From Septoria linicola (taxonomy: Eukaryota > Ascomycota > Dothideomycetes > Mycosphaerellales > Mycosphaerellaceae), in NCBI GenBank assembly GCA_024114885.1, contig CP099422.1, positions 2,728,001-2,792,000 of the forward strand: a stretch of 64,000 nt of DNA, in the 5' to 3' direction. The notes beneath the pieces are model-generated. The model was not told the origin of the DNA and ran no database searches. It worked only from the letters and a program-made list of their open reading frames with translations. A program made the translations under genes and the position numbers. The number at the start of each line of letters is the position of its first letter. Positions within the stretch are counted from its first letter, which is position 1. This document shows positions 54,376 through 64,000 of this stretch, in pieces.

Positions 54376-54972
54376 AATTCTGCCTCCTCGCTCGGCGGCA
54401 TCCTCACCGAACCCGCCTGCCTCCCCTCTGGAAACTGCAACGTCGACCAGCTCGCCTTCCGCGCCTCTCTCGCGCGCGGTCTGTCCCGTACTCTGATGCT
54501 CACCCTCGACTCCCATGTCACGACTGTCCATCCCTCACAAAATGGCGGCGAGAGCAGTCAGACATCTGCTCATGAAACCATCACTTCCATCCTGCGAACT
54601 TCTGCCCAAGCCGCTGCAAAGCAGTGCACAGGCGGTGAAAGTGGGGATGTCTGTGGGTTTGATTGGAGGAGTGGGGAGAATGATGGGATGGAGGGAATTG
54701 GAGAGGATTTGGCTGCGTTGGAGGTGTTTTTGGGGTTGTTGGGTGGGAGGACGGTGGTGGTTAGGAGGGAGGGGGAGGGTGGGGGGTCGAATTCTTCGAT
54801 GGCTGGGAGTGGTGGTGGTGGTGGTGGGAGTGGTGGGAGTGGGAATGCGACTGGTAGTGGGAATGGGACGGAAGCGCAGGGAGATCAGAATGCGGCTTCT
54901 TCGACATTGGGTAGTGTGTCGGTGTGGGGGCTTAGTGCTGTGATGCTGGGTGCGTTGGCATTCTTTGTTTAG
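53374..54972 (+). CDS. GPI-anchored GH76 endo-1,6-alpha-mannanase/transglycosylase (DFG5/DCW1 type)
   Basis: 532 residues from ATG 53374 (MPVSRLSCLGGLLFTAGLTS, signal peptide); the longer frame starts with TTG. DFG5/DCW1 enzymes cut the mannan core of GPI anchors and cross-link proteins to wall glucan. Seen: LPNPYYWWESGLMFDSLLNYW, the catalytic pair D117-D118 in SLGNDDQSFWANAAMTAAE, SCGGGLKWQIFTFNNGYNYKNS, and WSQNAGLFLSTSAYAS. A homopolymeric Asn tract (codons 320-335) interrupts the domain before LTEPACLPSGNCNVDQLAFRASLARGL. The C-terminus is Gly/Ser-rich and ends in a GPI-type hydrophobic tail (SVWGLSAVMLGALAFFV). The G-rich 3' part from ~54650 differs in base usage from the C-rich 5' part, fitting the low-complexity linker. 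Confidence 0.92.
54331..54372 (+). repeat. (AAC)14 microsatellite inside the GH76 gene
   Basis: Fourteen AAC units followed by two AAT codons encode 16 consecutive Asn. It lies in frame within the GH76 coding sequence, preceded by a Ser-rich run encoded by TCT/TCC repeats. Slippage here would change length by whole codons. Confidence 0.95.
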
Positions 54973-55243
54973 TTAGTTAGACATCAGCGAGATGTGTGGG
55001 AAAGATTGTGCCGCGCTGCCCAATCATTGCTCAATCCGCGTGAGCTTCTCATTTTTGAGGAATCTGACCCGAATGGCTTGTCCAAGTTGAGACGCGGAGG
55101 CATGAAAGTGGACAACTAGTTAGCTGCGAAGGTAGTTAGTAGGATGGGCCGCCTCTGAGAAGATTCTCGCATTTAGTTCGCTACTGTACCACTGAATCAT
55201 CCAATACTGGCACATGTGTACAATGTTGTCTACAGCTATATGT

Positions 55244-56419
55244 CTACCAACTATACCACTGCCTGTTCGTCGTCAGAGGTCTATCTGGCAATGGCACCCA
55301 CATCTTGTCGGTAATCTTCTTCCTCCTCTTCGCCTCGCGCTCGGCATGCTCTCGTATCCTCGTGGCCTCTTCCTTGAGGACAATACTCAGACTCGTCCAT
55401 GGCGTTCGCATGATGAACACGCGGCCTCGTGCGCGGTAGTCTGGGAGCTGACCATACGGTCCTCGTCCGACCCATGCCTGGTCGATGTAGATGTTGCTGC
55501 GATCCTCCACTTTGTGTCGCTTGCCGTCTTTGAGTTGGATTGCAATCTTTGTTGGTGCTTGCAAAGCCTTTGCTGCCTCGAGACTGCCATCTGCAGTTGC
55601 CGCCACGTTATTTGATGCGGGGGACTCGTTCACAATCTCGGCTCCGTCAGCGCTGGCGATGTTTCCCAATCCCATTCCTCGCATCACCACTGCTTCGTCA
55701 CGCGCGTGTTCCAACTGCTTCAGCACTTCCTGCGCGACCAGCTTCTTGCTAAAGCGCATTTGCGTAATGGCATCGTCAATCGTCTTGCCCGCGATCTGCC
55801 GGGCAATCATGCCCAGCTTCTTGACCGAAGTCTTCATGTTGTGGCTCTTGACCAGGTGTTCCCGCTCGGTGCGCTTGATGAATTGCGCTTTCGACAGGCG
55901 CCCACCATTCTTGATCATTTGAATGACTTTCTTCCGTTCCCACCGTTCTCGCGCATTCGGATCGGGCTGTGTCACGCGAGCGATGGAAGTTGGGTTTCTC
56001 TGGACGCCTCCCACTGTGGTCGTTCCATCCTCGCCGTCCTGCTGTCCACCATCTCGCTCCCTCTGAGCCGCTATCCGGCGTTCGTCCTCGAAGATGGATG
56101 ATGAGGCAATGTCTCCCTGCTGCGGCATGGCCTGCGGTGTTTGTTGTCCTTGCGGAGCGGGCGTGTCGGGGTTCTGTCGTCGGTATTCGTCCAGAATGGG
56201 GTTGTCTGATTTCGTCGTCTCATTTTCGGCCTTTGGGGTAGAAGTGCCACGTTTGAAGAAGTCGCCCACTGCTGTTCGGCGCTGTTGGTGCTGTATCGTC
56301 CGTATGGGCAGCGGACTGCAGAATGTGCCTGTTGAGGTCAGTATCTTCCACTTCACACGCTGCATTGATGTGCGCATACATTTCGAGACGAGACGCCTCG
56401 CAGGCGCCGATACACTCAT
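55244..56419 (-). CDS. MRPL22: Mitochondrial large-subunit ribosomal protein uL22m
   Basis: Two exons, 56419-56380 and 56328-55244, flank a 51-nt intron (GTATGC donor, TACTGAC branch, AACAG acceptor) and give 374 residues. The N-terminus is Arg/Ser-rich and suits mitochondrial import. The uL22 domain lies at about residues 170-360: SHNMKTSVKKLGMIARQIAG, TIDDAITQMRFSKKLVAQEV, LEHARDEAVVMRGMG, then after a Ser/Ala-rich insert IYIDQAWVGRGPYG and the tip-loop segment RARGRVFIMRTPWTSLSIVL. The insert between helix and loop is typical of fungal MRPL22. The intron is a multiple of three without stops, so a retained form would still read through. It is divergent from PRP24. Confidence 0.92.
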   Translation of the reverse strand: MSVSAPARRLVSKCMRTSMQRVKWKILTSTGTFCSPLPIRTIQHQQRRTAVGDFFKRGTSTPKAENETTKSDNPILDEYRRQNPDTPAPQGQQTPQAMPQQGDIASSSIFEDERRIAAQRERDGGQQDGEDGTTTVGGVQRNPTSIARVTQPDPNARERWERKKVIQMIKNGGRLSKAQFIKRTEREHLVKSHNMKTSVKKLGMIARQIAGKTIDDAITQMRFSKKLVAQEVLKQLEHARDEAVVMRGMGLGNIASADGAEIVNESPASNNVAATADGSLEAAKALQAPTKIAIQLKDGKRHKVEDRSNIYIDQAWVGRGPYGQLPDYRARGRVFIMRTPWTSLSIVLKEEATRIREHAEREAKRRKKITDKMWVPLPDRPLTTNRQWYSW

Positions 56420-57059
56420 GATGACTGTGGATTATTGTCGCACGCACTTCAAGCACAGTAGATGTTCAGGGTGGTGGAATACTGGAAACGGACATTCACG
56501 CGAGACTCCCGAGATGCCGAACACACAGACACTCACGCACTCACGGCCGCTGCAGTCCTGCCACTCTGTAGTTCTACCAGCATGTGGCGTGACGGCATCG
56601 ACGGCAAGGGACATAGGCCAGCCACTCACCCAGCTTTTGCCATCCGTCGTCTGAGCTTCTTGTCGTGGTAGTAGTCTAATTAGTTACTGCTGCGACAAAC
56701 TAATTCGGACAGCGTGTCGGCTTTGGACGCCCGCCAATCCGTTCAACTCTCGCATCTCTCCCTCCCTCCCTCCCTCTCTCTCTCTCTCTCTGCGACTCTA
56801 CTAACTCAACCACCCTTTGCTGCCTGCGACACTTATCAGAGCGTCCGCAGCAGCAGAAAACGCCTGCATTCCCGCGAGACTACGGCTCCGTCCTGCACAT
56901 ATCCTAGTCTTTGCGCGCAAGGGCGTGGAGTAACTAGTGCTTCATCTTCTCGCTAGCAGTCGAGGGCAAATGTCGCCAGTGTCCCTGCCGCGTGGGTGGA
57001 CTTGCTGACCAGCAATTTGCCTAAACACCAGCGTTTAGTATTGAGTGGCACTGGCCGAG
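56420..57059. promoter_or_regulatory. Bidirectional promoter, MRPL22 / PRP24
   Basis: 640 nt between divergent starts. It contains CTAATTAGTTA and TAACTAGTGC motifs and the CT-rich microsatellite listed separately. No gene seen. Confidence 0.5.
56756..56791 (+). repeat. Pyrimidine microsatellite (CCCT)n(CT)n
   Basis: A CTCCCTCCCTCCCT run passes into at least eight CT units, about 270 nt before the PRP24 start codon. Such polypyrimidine tracts are common in fungal promoters and leaders and can be polymorphic in length. Confidence 0.85.
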
Positions 57060-60000
57060 ATGGACATTAATGCTCTACTGTCGCCAGACGAAGGAGTGAG
57101 CCAGGGACGGAATCCTGATGCAGCCTCGCCCACTCCTTCTGCTGGGTCATCAGCTACTGCTGCTGCAAGGGCCCAAGCAGCAGAATCACCATCTGTCGTG
57201 CAAAGAGGGAAACGGCCCGCGGGTGGCAAACGAACTGCATCGGGACTCAGCCAAGAGCTGTCGCGCTCGCCAGAGAGACATATATCACCAAAGTCAGAAT
57301 ATCGTTCGGCGCATAGACCTGCTGTAGGTGGCGCGCAACAACCACCGCAGCAGCAACAACGCCACCATCAACACCAACACTACTACGCGGTGCCGATACA
57401 GGCAGCACCACCGAACTTCAGACCATTGCCGCCGACTACCAATCCAGTACATTCGCCCGGTGCTCAGCAGCAGTATGCTTACGCGCAACGTCCGCCTGTA
57501 GCACATAGACCTTCGCCAACACCGCAAGTGGGTTCGTTAGCTGGTAGGTGCATGATTGAAGTTTCGCTCAAGTGAAATTTTTACTGACTCGCGTGCACCT
57601 CAGATCTTCCTTCTGCACAACAGCGCCATCAAACGACACGAACGTACTCGGACAACAACATCCACACGCAAAGTCAATCTCGATCACAATCGCATGTTCG
57701 ACAACATTCGACTTCCTCTCCTCCAGTTGCGCGAAGCATATCCCGCCAGAGCTTGGCTGATCTCACAATGGCCGAAGCTCCTGCACAAACGCCTCCGCCG
57801 CGGGAATTCGAGTCCGCTGCACTTTCGGAAGATGAATCGCAGCGCGTCTCGGAACTGCTTGCACATCTTGGCGAGAACTCTTATGCCTATCAGTATTATG
57901 TCGAATTGATCAACCTCCTTCACAAAGGCTTCCTTGCCCATGTGTCTTCACCATCTGTAGGTGCCGCCGAAGCACAGTCAGGTGAGCCTCGCACGTATGC
58001 CCTCTTCACAGAAATGAGACGAGCTCGAGAAGCCATGGACTCACGCTTCGCTGTCGGTGAAGCCATTTGGGTAGATTGGTTGAACGATGAGATTCTGGCC
58101 GCCACAAATACCGAGGAACGCATGGAAGTACTAGAGCTATGTCGGAAAGCAGTTGTGGACGAGCCGGCCTCCGTCAAGCTCTGGCAAGCTTACGTCGACT
58201 TTGTGTCTGAAGGCTACAAAGCATGTCACCAACCTCAGAACGACAGCAGGCAAGGCTGGTCCGAGGAGGACAGGGAAATGTGCAAGGAGCTGTTTGACCA
58301 TGACACACTGATGACGGTTCTGGAGCAAGCAGCTTCCGCAACACAGTGGCGCATCGATCAAAGTCATACTTTGTGGGATCGCTTCGCGGAAGCAGTGTAT
58401 GCACAGGTGCCACAACAGCCAACGCAAGCCGATGGAGGACGTGTGCACAACTTGTTCATCAATCGATTGAAGACGCCTCAAGCACGATGGGCAGAGACAA
58501 TGCAGACATACTGGCCAATTATCTCGAGGTTCGAAGGCGCGAATTGGGAGGCTGCGATAGCGCAGGTCAATCAGCAAGCCGAGCCCGCGAAGATATGCTA
58601 CGCAATCCGCGAGGACCACGAATTCAAACTCCAGCGGGCGACCGAAAGCGGCGATGCTGCGGACATCCATCACCAGCTGGTGAAATATCTTAAAGACGAA
58701 AAGTACTATGCTATCAAGAAAAAGACTGCAGGTCCATTCGACTACGAGCTACGGTGTGCACTCTATGAGCGAGCGGTTCTGTTTGAGCCTACGAATCTTG
58801 AATGGTGGTTGGACTATGTGGACTTTCTCGTGACAGATCCCAAGTCTACATCTCTGCTTTCAGTCATTGAGCGCGCAACGCGACATTGTCCTTGGTCCGG
58901 TGAATTGTGGGCGAGGCGGATACTGCGTGCAGATGTCGAGCAGCAATCACGAGACGACATTGGCAACATCAAACACCGGGCGACTAACACCGGTCTACTT
59001 GATGTTGGCGGGCTCGAGGAGTACGTGAAGATGCTGCAGGAGTGGTGTAGTTATCTTCGCAGGTATGCCTTTCGAGAGTCAAGCACAGAGGATGATGTCG
59101 ATACCGCCGAGTTTGGTATTCACTCGACGTTGGAAGATGTTCACGAAGCAGGCAAGAGAGTGTATGGGGCAGACTTTCAAGGTGACCCGCTGTTCAGACT
59201 TGAGCAGATTCAGATCAAATTCTTCGCTGAGGCGAAGCGATTCGACCAGGCCAGGGACAGCTACAAGACCTTGTCGGCACGACTCGGGGGCTCCGCAGAC
59301 TTCTGGTACAGCTACTACAATTTTGAAATATGGATGTGGGGCTATGATCGGGTTCGCGAAGAACGAAGAGTGGAGAGACAGGACAACGCACCAACTATTG
59401 CATCGAATGTAGTGAGAGAGGCTCTTCGTCAACGCAATATCGACTTCCCGGACCGAGTGCTCCGGCTGTACACGAATCATTTCCAGCAGCACGAATCGGG
59501 CGTCGTACTTCAGCACGCTTTGGCAGATGCCAGAGAATTTAGCAAAAAGCTCGCCATGCAACGTGTAAAGGAGCAGGAAGAGACTGCCGCTGCTGCCGCC
59601 GCACAGCAGCAGGAGCAACTTGCTGCAGCAGCTCAATCGTTAGATATCACGTCTACCAATGTTGGCGAGAAGCGGAAACGAGAGGACGAATCTGCAAACG
59701 GAGAACCTGCGAAGAAGGCAAAGACCAGCTTGGAGACTGTGCACGAAGAAGGCCACACGGAGGCTTCAGCTTCGGCAAGTGCACATATGAAGCGCGATCG
59801 CGAGCACAATACCATCACCTTGCGCGGCCTACCGGCTGACGTGTCTGATTTCGAGATCAAGAAGTTCTTCCGCGACTGTGGCAACCCGGTGTCGATATCT
59901 ATCGTTCAAGACAAGGACAGCAAGTCTGCTTCGGCTGTCGTCGAGTTCGAGAGTGAAGACGATGTCACCACAGCCAAAACACGAAGCGGTAAAGAGATTC

Positions 60001-61244
60001 GGAGTCATGAAGTTCGAATACAGAGCGGCTCTGGCAGCACTCTTTACGTCACAAACTATCCGGCAGAGTACGACGAGGATGCCATCCGAAGCCTGTTCAA
60101 GAGTTATGGTGAGATAGTTAGTGTGCGCCTACCATCGCTCAAGTTCAACTCTCGTCGCCGATTCGCCTACGTTCAGTTTCTCACCACTGAAATGGCCAAC
60201 GCGGCAGCAAAGGCCATGGATGGCAAGAAGCTGGACGGTATGCACACGTTGCTGGCCAAGATCGCTGATCCTGATGCCAAAAAGCAACGTGGAGGCGCCG
60301 CAAGCGAGGGTAGAGAGATCATTGTCAAGAACTCAGATCGTGAGGCATCGGAGCAGCAGGTTCGCGACTTCTTTAGCCAGTACGGCGAGATCGAGCGCAT
60401 CAACTTGGTTAGACTGGTGAACAACAGGGCCACTGGAACGCTGTTCATCACTTACACCACCACGGAGGAGACGGCTGCGGCTATTGAAGGCGCAAATAAC
60501 AAGCCTTTCCACGATCGGATTCTCAAGGTAGAGCTGGTACAGCCAAAGGGTCGTGCAGCTGCACCACACGAGAGAGCCGGCCGTGAAGATGTGCTTGTGA
60601 AGCAGACTCGTGCCTCCGCCACGCCCGTACCATCAGCTAATGGTGCTCGGCGCGGATCTGACGTTTCGATGCAGTCTGCACCACGCGAGGATGACGATGG
60701 GTACAAGACCGTCAAGGAAAGAAAGATTGCAATCTTCAATCTGCCAGATACTGTGAACGATGCTCGAATCAAGACTGCTATGGAACAGTATGGACCCATC
60801 ACCAAGATCCAGCTACGACGTGAGAAGCAAGGCGCCATCATTGAGTTCAGGGACGTCAAGGATGCATTCCGAGTTCGCACTGGTGTCGATGTGAGTAGTC
60901 TGGGACCGGAAGCCAGCACAGGCGATGTTGGCGATCTGCTAGCACGGCAAAACAAGAAGAAGATCGCTGGCACCACCGCATCCTCTACAGGATCAAGCTT
61001 GAAACCTGCTTTCGCCCCTCCACAAGCTACGCGTCCTGGTGGCGCTCGCGGCGGCCGAAGAGGTGGTCTTGGTTTTAAGCGCGGTGGATTTGCGAGTTCT
61101 GCTGCTACTGCTAGGTCCGAGGGTGCGGGTGATTCCAACGCCACGGTCGGACCGGCGAAGAAGAGCAATGGCGACTTCCGTAGTATGCTGGAAGCGAGCA
61201 AGAAGAAGCCGGACGAGACGAATGGAGATGCTGCTGCAGAATAG
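57060..61244 (+). CDS. PRP24: U4/U6 snRNA-annealing factor PRP24 / SART3-like
   Basis: Two exons, 57060-57543 and 57604-61244, join over a 60-nt intron (GTAGGT, ACTGAC, CAG) to 1374 residues. The first exon (MDINALLSPDEGVSQ) and the following ~50 residues are Gln/Pro/Ser-rich and disordered. Residues ~230-830 form HAT/half-TPR repeats as in SART3 (WLDYVDFLVTDPKSTSL, LWARRILRADV, DFWYSYYNFEIWMWG). Four RRMs follow, near residues 898 (NTITLRGLPADVSDFEI), 973 (STLYVTNYPAEYDEDAIRSL), 1065 (EIIVKNSDREASEQQVRDFF) and 1202 (KIAIFNLPDTVNDARI). A Gly/Arg-rich tail ends with NGDFRSMLEASKKK, resembling the Prp24 LSm-contact motif. It anneals U4 and U6 during spliceosome recycling. The HAT repeats, absent in yeast Prp24, are usual in filamentous fungi. 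Confidence 0.93.
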
Positions 61245-61374
61245 AAGGAACGGGGAAAAGAAAGCATAGTGCACGACATGGACGGTGTACGTTTAGTGTA
61301 ATATGTATCAAAAGTGTCGAGACGTTTCCTCCCTGGGTATCTCTGCTGCAAAGCACTCCAAAAACGCCGTAGCC

Positions 61375-62018
61375 TCTGTCCTCACTCAGTTCATCGTCCT
61401 CTGCACTCAACTCTGCCTCGAGTTCGGTCAGCTTCGCGTCTACTCGCTCCTTCAAGCCCTCGATCGTCAGCCCAATAACAACTCGCAGCCGCTGTCTGAC
61501 GTCCTCTTTCGTCCTCATCTCCTTCTCCTTCACTCCCTCGGGTACGACGTACGACTCGTTGTGCACGCGGACACGCTCGTCCCGTGTCTTGTCGATGTTG
61601 TCCCGAAGGACGCGAAGGAGATGGAGGAGCTTTGGCTTCTCCCACTTGCGGCTGCGACCGCCGACGATGATCTTCGCCGTGTGGAAGGCGATGGGACGGA
61701 CTGTGCTCCTCGTTCTCTGGGACAGTCCTGCGTAGCTCGTCGACCCACTCCTCCTGCGTGAAGTCTTCGTTGGTAGAGAGGTCCATGCAGCACTTGAGTA
61801 GGAGGAGCAGGGTGAATCGCTGCTGGCAGCGCTCCGGAAGCCCCTGCTCCTCAATACCCAGAAGATCTCACAGGGCGCGAGGCACCGACTCGAGGGCTGA
61901 GGAGGTCTAGATCAACATTAGTATCTCTGAAAAGGAAGGAGAGCAAAGCGAACGCCATTTCAGCTTTCCGTGGTTCGGTTGATGCCAGTGAGGGGAGACA
62001 TACCGTGCGAGAGTCCAT
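61375..62018 (-). pseudogene. Conserved-looking hypothetical gene, frame broken twice
   Basis: A start MDSRT (62018-62004) is followed by a GTATGT donor and, at 61907, a TACTAAT...TCTAG acceptor (97-nt intron). The next exon reads SSALESVPRAL, then TGA (61870-61868). In the same frame it continues as well-formed protein: LLGIEEQGLPERCQQRFTLL, CCMDLSTNEDFTQEEWVDEL. Near 61705 the coding signal moves to another frame, which carries VRPIAFHTAKIIVGGRSRKW and then a long charged helix (KEKEMRTKEDVRQRLRVVIG, ERVDAKLTELEAELSAEDDE). No single splice choice restores both points. A CAG acceptor after the TGA could avoid the stop but not the frame change. Family unknown. It ends tail-to-tail with PRP24. 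Pseudogene status is inference; sequencing errors could mimic it. Confidence 0.5.
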
Positions 62019-63351
62019 CTTTCGGACTGGATGGGAGGGCAAGTGGAGGAAGGTCACTATGGTGTATCAGTACAACTCTGATAAAAGGGGCGGACGAGAG
62101 GGAATCTCTCTTGCGAAAGCAGTGGTGAGCTCTTGTGCTCGGAGAGTCTTACCTGTCTGTGCTGGAGAGTCGGGGTATGGCGAAGAGCGCGAGGCGTGGT
62201 GCAAATGGAGTCGCGAGAGCGGACAGGAGCGAAGACTGGTGTTACTGCAGTGGTATGTGATGTGAGCTCTCTGCTCTTCCTGTATTGGCAGTAACGAAGG
62301 AGGAAGAGGGTGTGCTGCTGAATGAAGACTTGCAATGTGTGATGCACGTTGTTCAGAAATCCGAACTCGAAGAAGTTGTTTATTGAACGGAGTGCGGCGG
62401 CGGAATGCCAAGTAACGAAGTGAAGGAAGATGCAGCCTGCAGTATTCACGGTCGATCCTCGACATTGTCGACAAACGCTGACCGCGAAGCCAGATTTTTT
62501 CCCTAGTGGAGGTTGCGTATAGTACACATTCAGAGCGCGTATAGCTTCGCCAGTCACATAGTGCGTGGATACTACGCTGCGCTGAGAGATTACAGCCAGG
62601 CAGAATGTCTTTCCTGATATTGAGCACGACTACCTTTGTTTGCTTGTCAACAAGACACAATGCTCGATCAGAGAACCCACAGTCAGCCTCGAGCGGAGCT
62701 AGAGGACACTGGAACACGGCATACAATTGAACAGTGATCTGCCACAACTTGATGTCCATGCAGTAGCCATCGAGCTAAAATTCGTTTAGTATGACGGCTC
62801 AGGCTACGGTGACTCGTATCATGACCTGATGTCCGTGGCCACGACTTCAGACTCAGCCAGACTAGACTGATGTACGCCATAGCTGGCAGAAGTATCGTTC
62901 CAATATTTGGGTGATTGTTACACGTCCAAAGCCTACAAACTTTCGAACGTACAGGTCCGCGAGAAGCTGAGCCGTGTTGCAAAATGCCTTTGGGGAATAT
63001 GCAAGTACTTTGCAGCCCAGTATGAGCCTTGGACGAGGTCCTAGGCTACGTACCATCTCCTCTTTGTCACTTGAGACTTCCAGACCACGACAGCTTACGC
63101 ACAGCAGAGCGGCAACTCGACTTTCGACGACCTTCATGACACTGCTTTGTCGTTCTGCAGAGACATTTCCAGAAGTGCAAGCGGGAGTCATGTTAGACGT
63201 ACATGAAAGAGTATCAGACAATTTTGAACCGGCTTGTCTTCACTGCACAAACATATGTGTTTGCTTGCGCACAGTCTTCCTGCCCTACCAGTTGCAATAG
63301 CTTCATTCTACTTCCTCTCCAAAACAGTGTCGATCAACCGATTTGGCAAGC
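62019..63351. other. Intergenic region, no supported gene
   Basis: 1.3 kb between the broken gene and the right-edge gene. Overlapping frames on both strands (for example 62067-62759 minus, 62862-63221 minus, 62974-63300 plus) lack domains. Confidence 0.4.
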
Positions 63352-64000
63352 ATGAGTGTTCATCCGGAAGAGCAGCGCCCTCCAGCACGAATGTCCCAGC
63401 GCGATGTCCAGCAAGACAAGTCAGCCTGGCAGCAGCTGAAGCAGAAGCTCTTCTGCTGCTGGAAGGTCGACGTCAGCGACCGGAACCAGGACTCCATCGA
63501 GCAGGGCCATCCACCACCATATCCTGCATCCGAGGCCAGGAACGTGCCACCACGCCCAAGACGTCCTTCTGAGCACGAGCTGAGCGAACGTCTCCGCACT
63601 GCAGGAGTACCAAGATCTTCCATCAATCCCAAGCCAACATGCACCCACAACCGCACAAAAGCAGTCTCGCAGCTTCCATCCATTGTCAATGACAGCCCCA
63701 CAGCCCGCCTCGTGCCGAGAGAACAAGATCCAGAACCAGAACCAAAGCTCACAGCACGAACGACCAGCTACGGCACAAGCTCGACATCAGAGCAGTGGCG
63801 CAGACTACACGATGAGCAACAAGAAGAGCAAGTCCGATACCAGGCTCAGGTAATGAAGCCACGCGAAGCGCAAAGTCTCCTGACAGGTGACATCGATAGT
63901 CACGACGCGAAGGACAAGGATAAGAGCAAACGCAAAGAGCCAGCTGCATTCCGCTCAAAGAGTGCCAACAACGTGACTGGAAGGCATTTCCGAGAGCGCA
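63352..64000 (+). CDS. Partial hypothetical protein, cut by the right window edge
   Basis: An ATG at 63352 opens a frame with no stop for 216 codons to the window end, so only the N-terminal part is visible. It starts MSVHPEEQRPPARMSQRDVQ and has a WQQLKQKLFCCWKVDVSD segment whose double Cys next to basic and aromatic residues could be lipidated (speculation). The rest is hydrophilic and rich in Pro, Arg, Glu and Gln, with PPPYPAS, PRPRRPSEHELSERLR and a long charged stretch (HDAKDKDKSKRKEPAAF). Mostly disordered by composition. No family recognised. The long open frame and coding-like composition support a real gene. Confidence 0.7.
   Translation, partial: MSVHPEEQRPPARMSQRDVQQDKSAWQQLKQKLFCCWKVDVSDRNQDSIEQGHPPPYPASEARNVPPRPRRPSEHELSERLRTAGVPRSSINPKPTCTHNRTKAVSQLPSIVNDSPTARLVPREQDPEPEPKLTARTTSYGTSSTSEQWRRLHDEQQEEQVRYQAQVMKPREAQSLLTGDIDSHDAKDKDKSKRKEPAAFRSKSANNVTGRHFRER

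Noticed and set aside
54515..54943. 142-codon plus-strand frame overlapping the GH76 3' part
   Set aside because: Frame-shifted shadow of the G-rich low-complexity coding sequence (Trp/Arg/Gly/Val-rich).

Overview
This is a 64 kb piece of nuclear DNA from a filamentous ascomycete, most likely a Dothideomycete (Capnodiales/Mycosphaerellales-like; this placement is inference). The evidence is one gene about every 2 kb on both strands, short introns (about 48-110 nt) with GTAAGT-like donors, CTAAC/CTGAC branch sites and CAG/TAG acceptors, and typical fungal families: a Zn2Cys6 regulator, CE1, GH5 and GH76 cell-wall enzymes, an NmrA-like reductase, a Prp24-type splicing factor and a BUD2-like RasGAP. 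I saw no bacterial operons, CRISPR array, transposon or rRNA.

Left part (1-25.6 kb): HUL4-like HECT ubiquitin ligase; ribosomal protein L15 (three coding exons plus a probable 5' UTR intron); Zn2Cys6 transcription factor; mitochondrial 1-Cys peroxiredoxin; secreted CE1 esterase; a small Cys-rich hypothetical protein; a divergent pair of a conserved hypothetical gene and the molybdopterin synthase small subunit; a basic hypothetical protein; a 66-residue tail-anchored membrane protein; a four-exon F-box/Cys-rich protein; a divergent protein kinase; a BTB-like protein; and an NmrA-like reductase.

Middle (25.6-49 kb): BUD2-like RasGAP; a long disordered protein; a GH5 exo-beta-1,3-glucanase with a Kex2-like site; and a small secreted protein with a duplicated Cys motif. 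Next come an MFS transporter broken by an in-frame TAG, an RRM-like protein, an SDR-like gene whose C-terminus looks frameshifted, a SRPBCC-fold protein, and an FMN-dependent 2-hydroxy-acid oxidase with a secretory signal. This 40-49 kb stretch looks like an accessory, decaying region.

Right part (49-64 kb): housekeeping genes return. TOM70 is divergent from a class-IV aminotransferase/ADC-lyase-like gene. Then come a GPI-anchored GH76 (DFG5/DCW1-type) with a poly-Asn tract, mitochondrial ribosomal protein uL22m divergent from PRP24, a probably broken conserved gene tail-to-tail with PRP24, and the start of a disordered protein that runs off the right edge. Mitochondrial functions (PRX1, TOM70, uL22m), RNA functions (L15, RRM protein, PRP24) and wall remodelling (GH5, GH76, CE1) recur, but nothing indicates co-regulation as a pathway or a classical secondary-metabolite cluster. 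The most interesting signals are three genes whose reading frames look broken at single sites, the F-box/Cys-rich family, the secreted flavin oxidase, a phase-neutral intron in the uL22m presequence, and recurring AACTAGT-type motifs in intergenic DNA.
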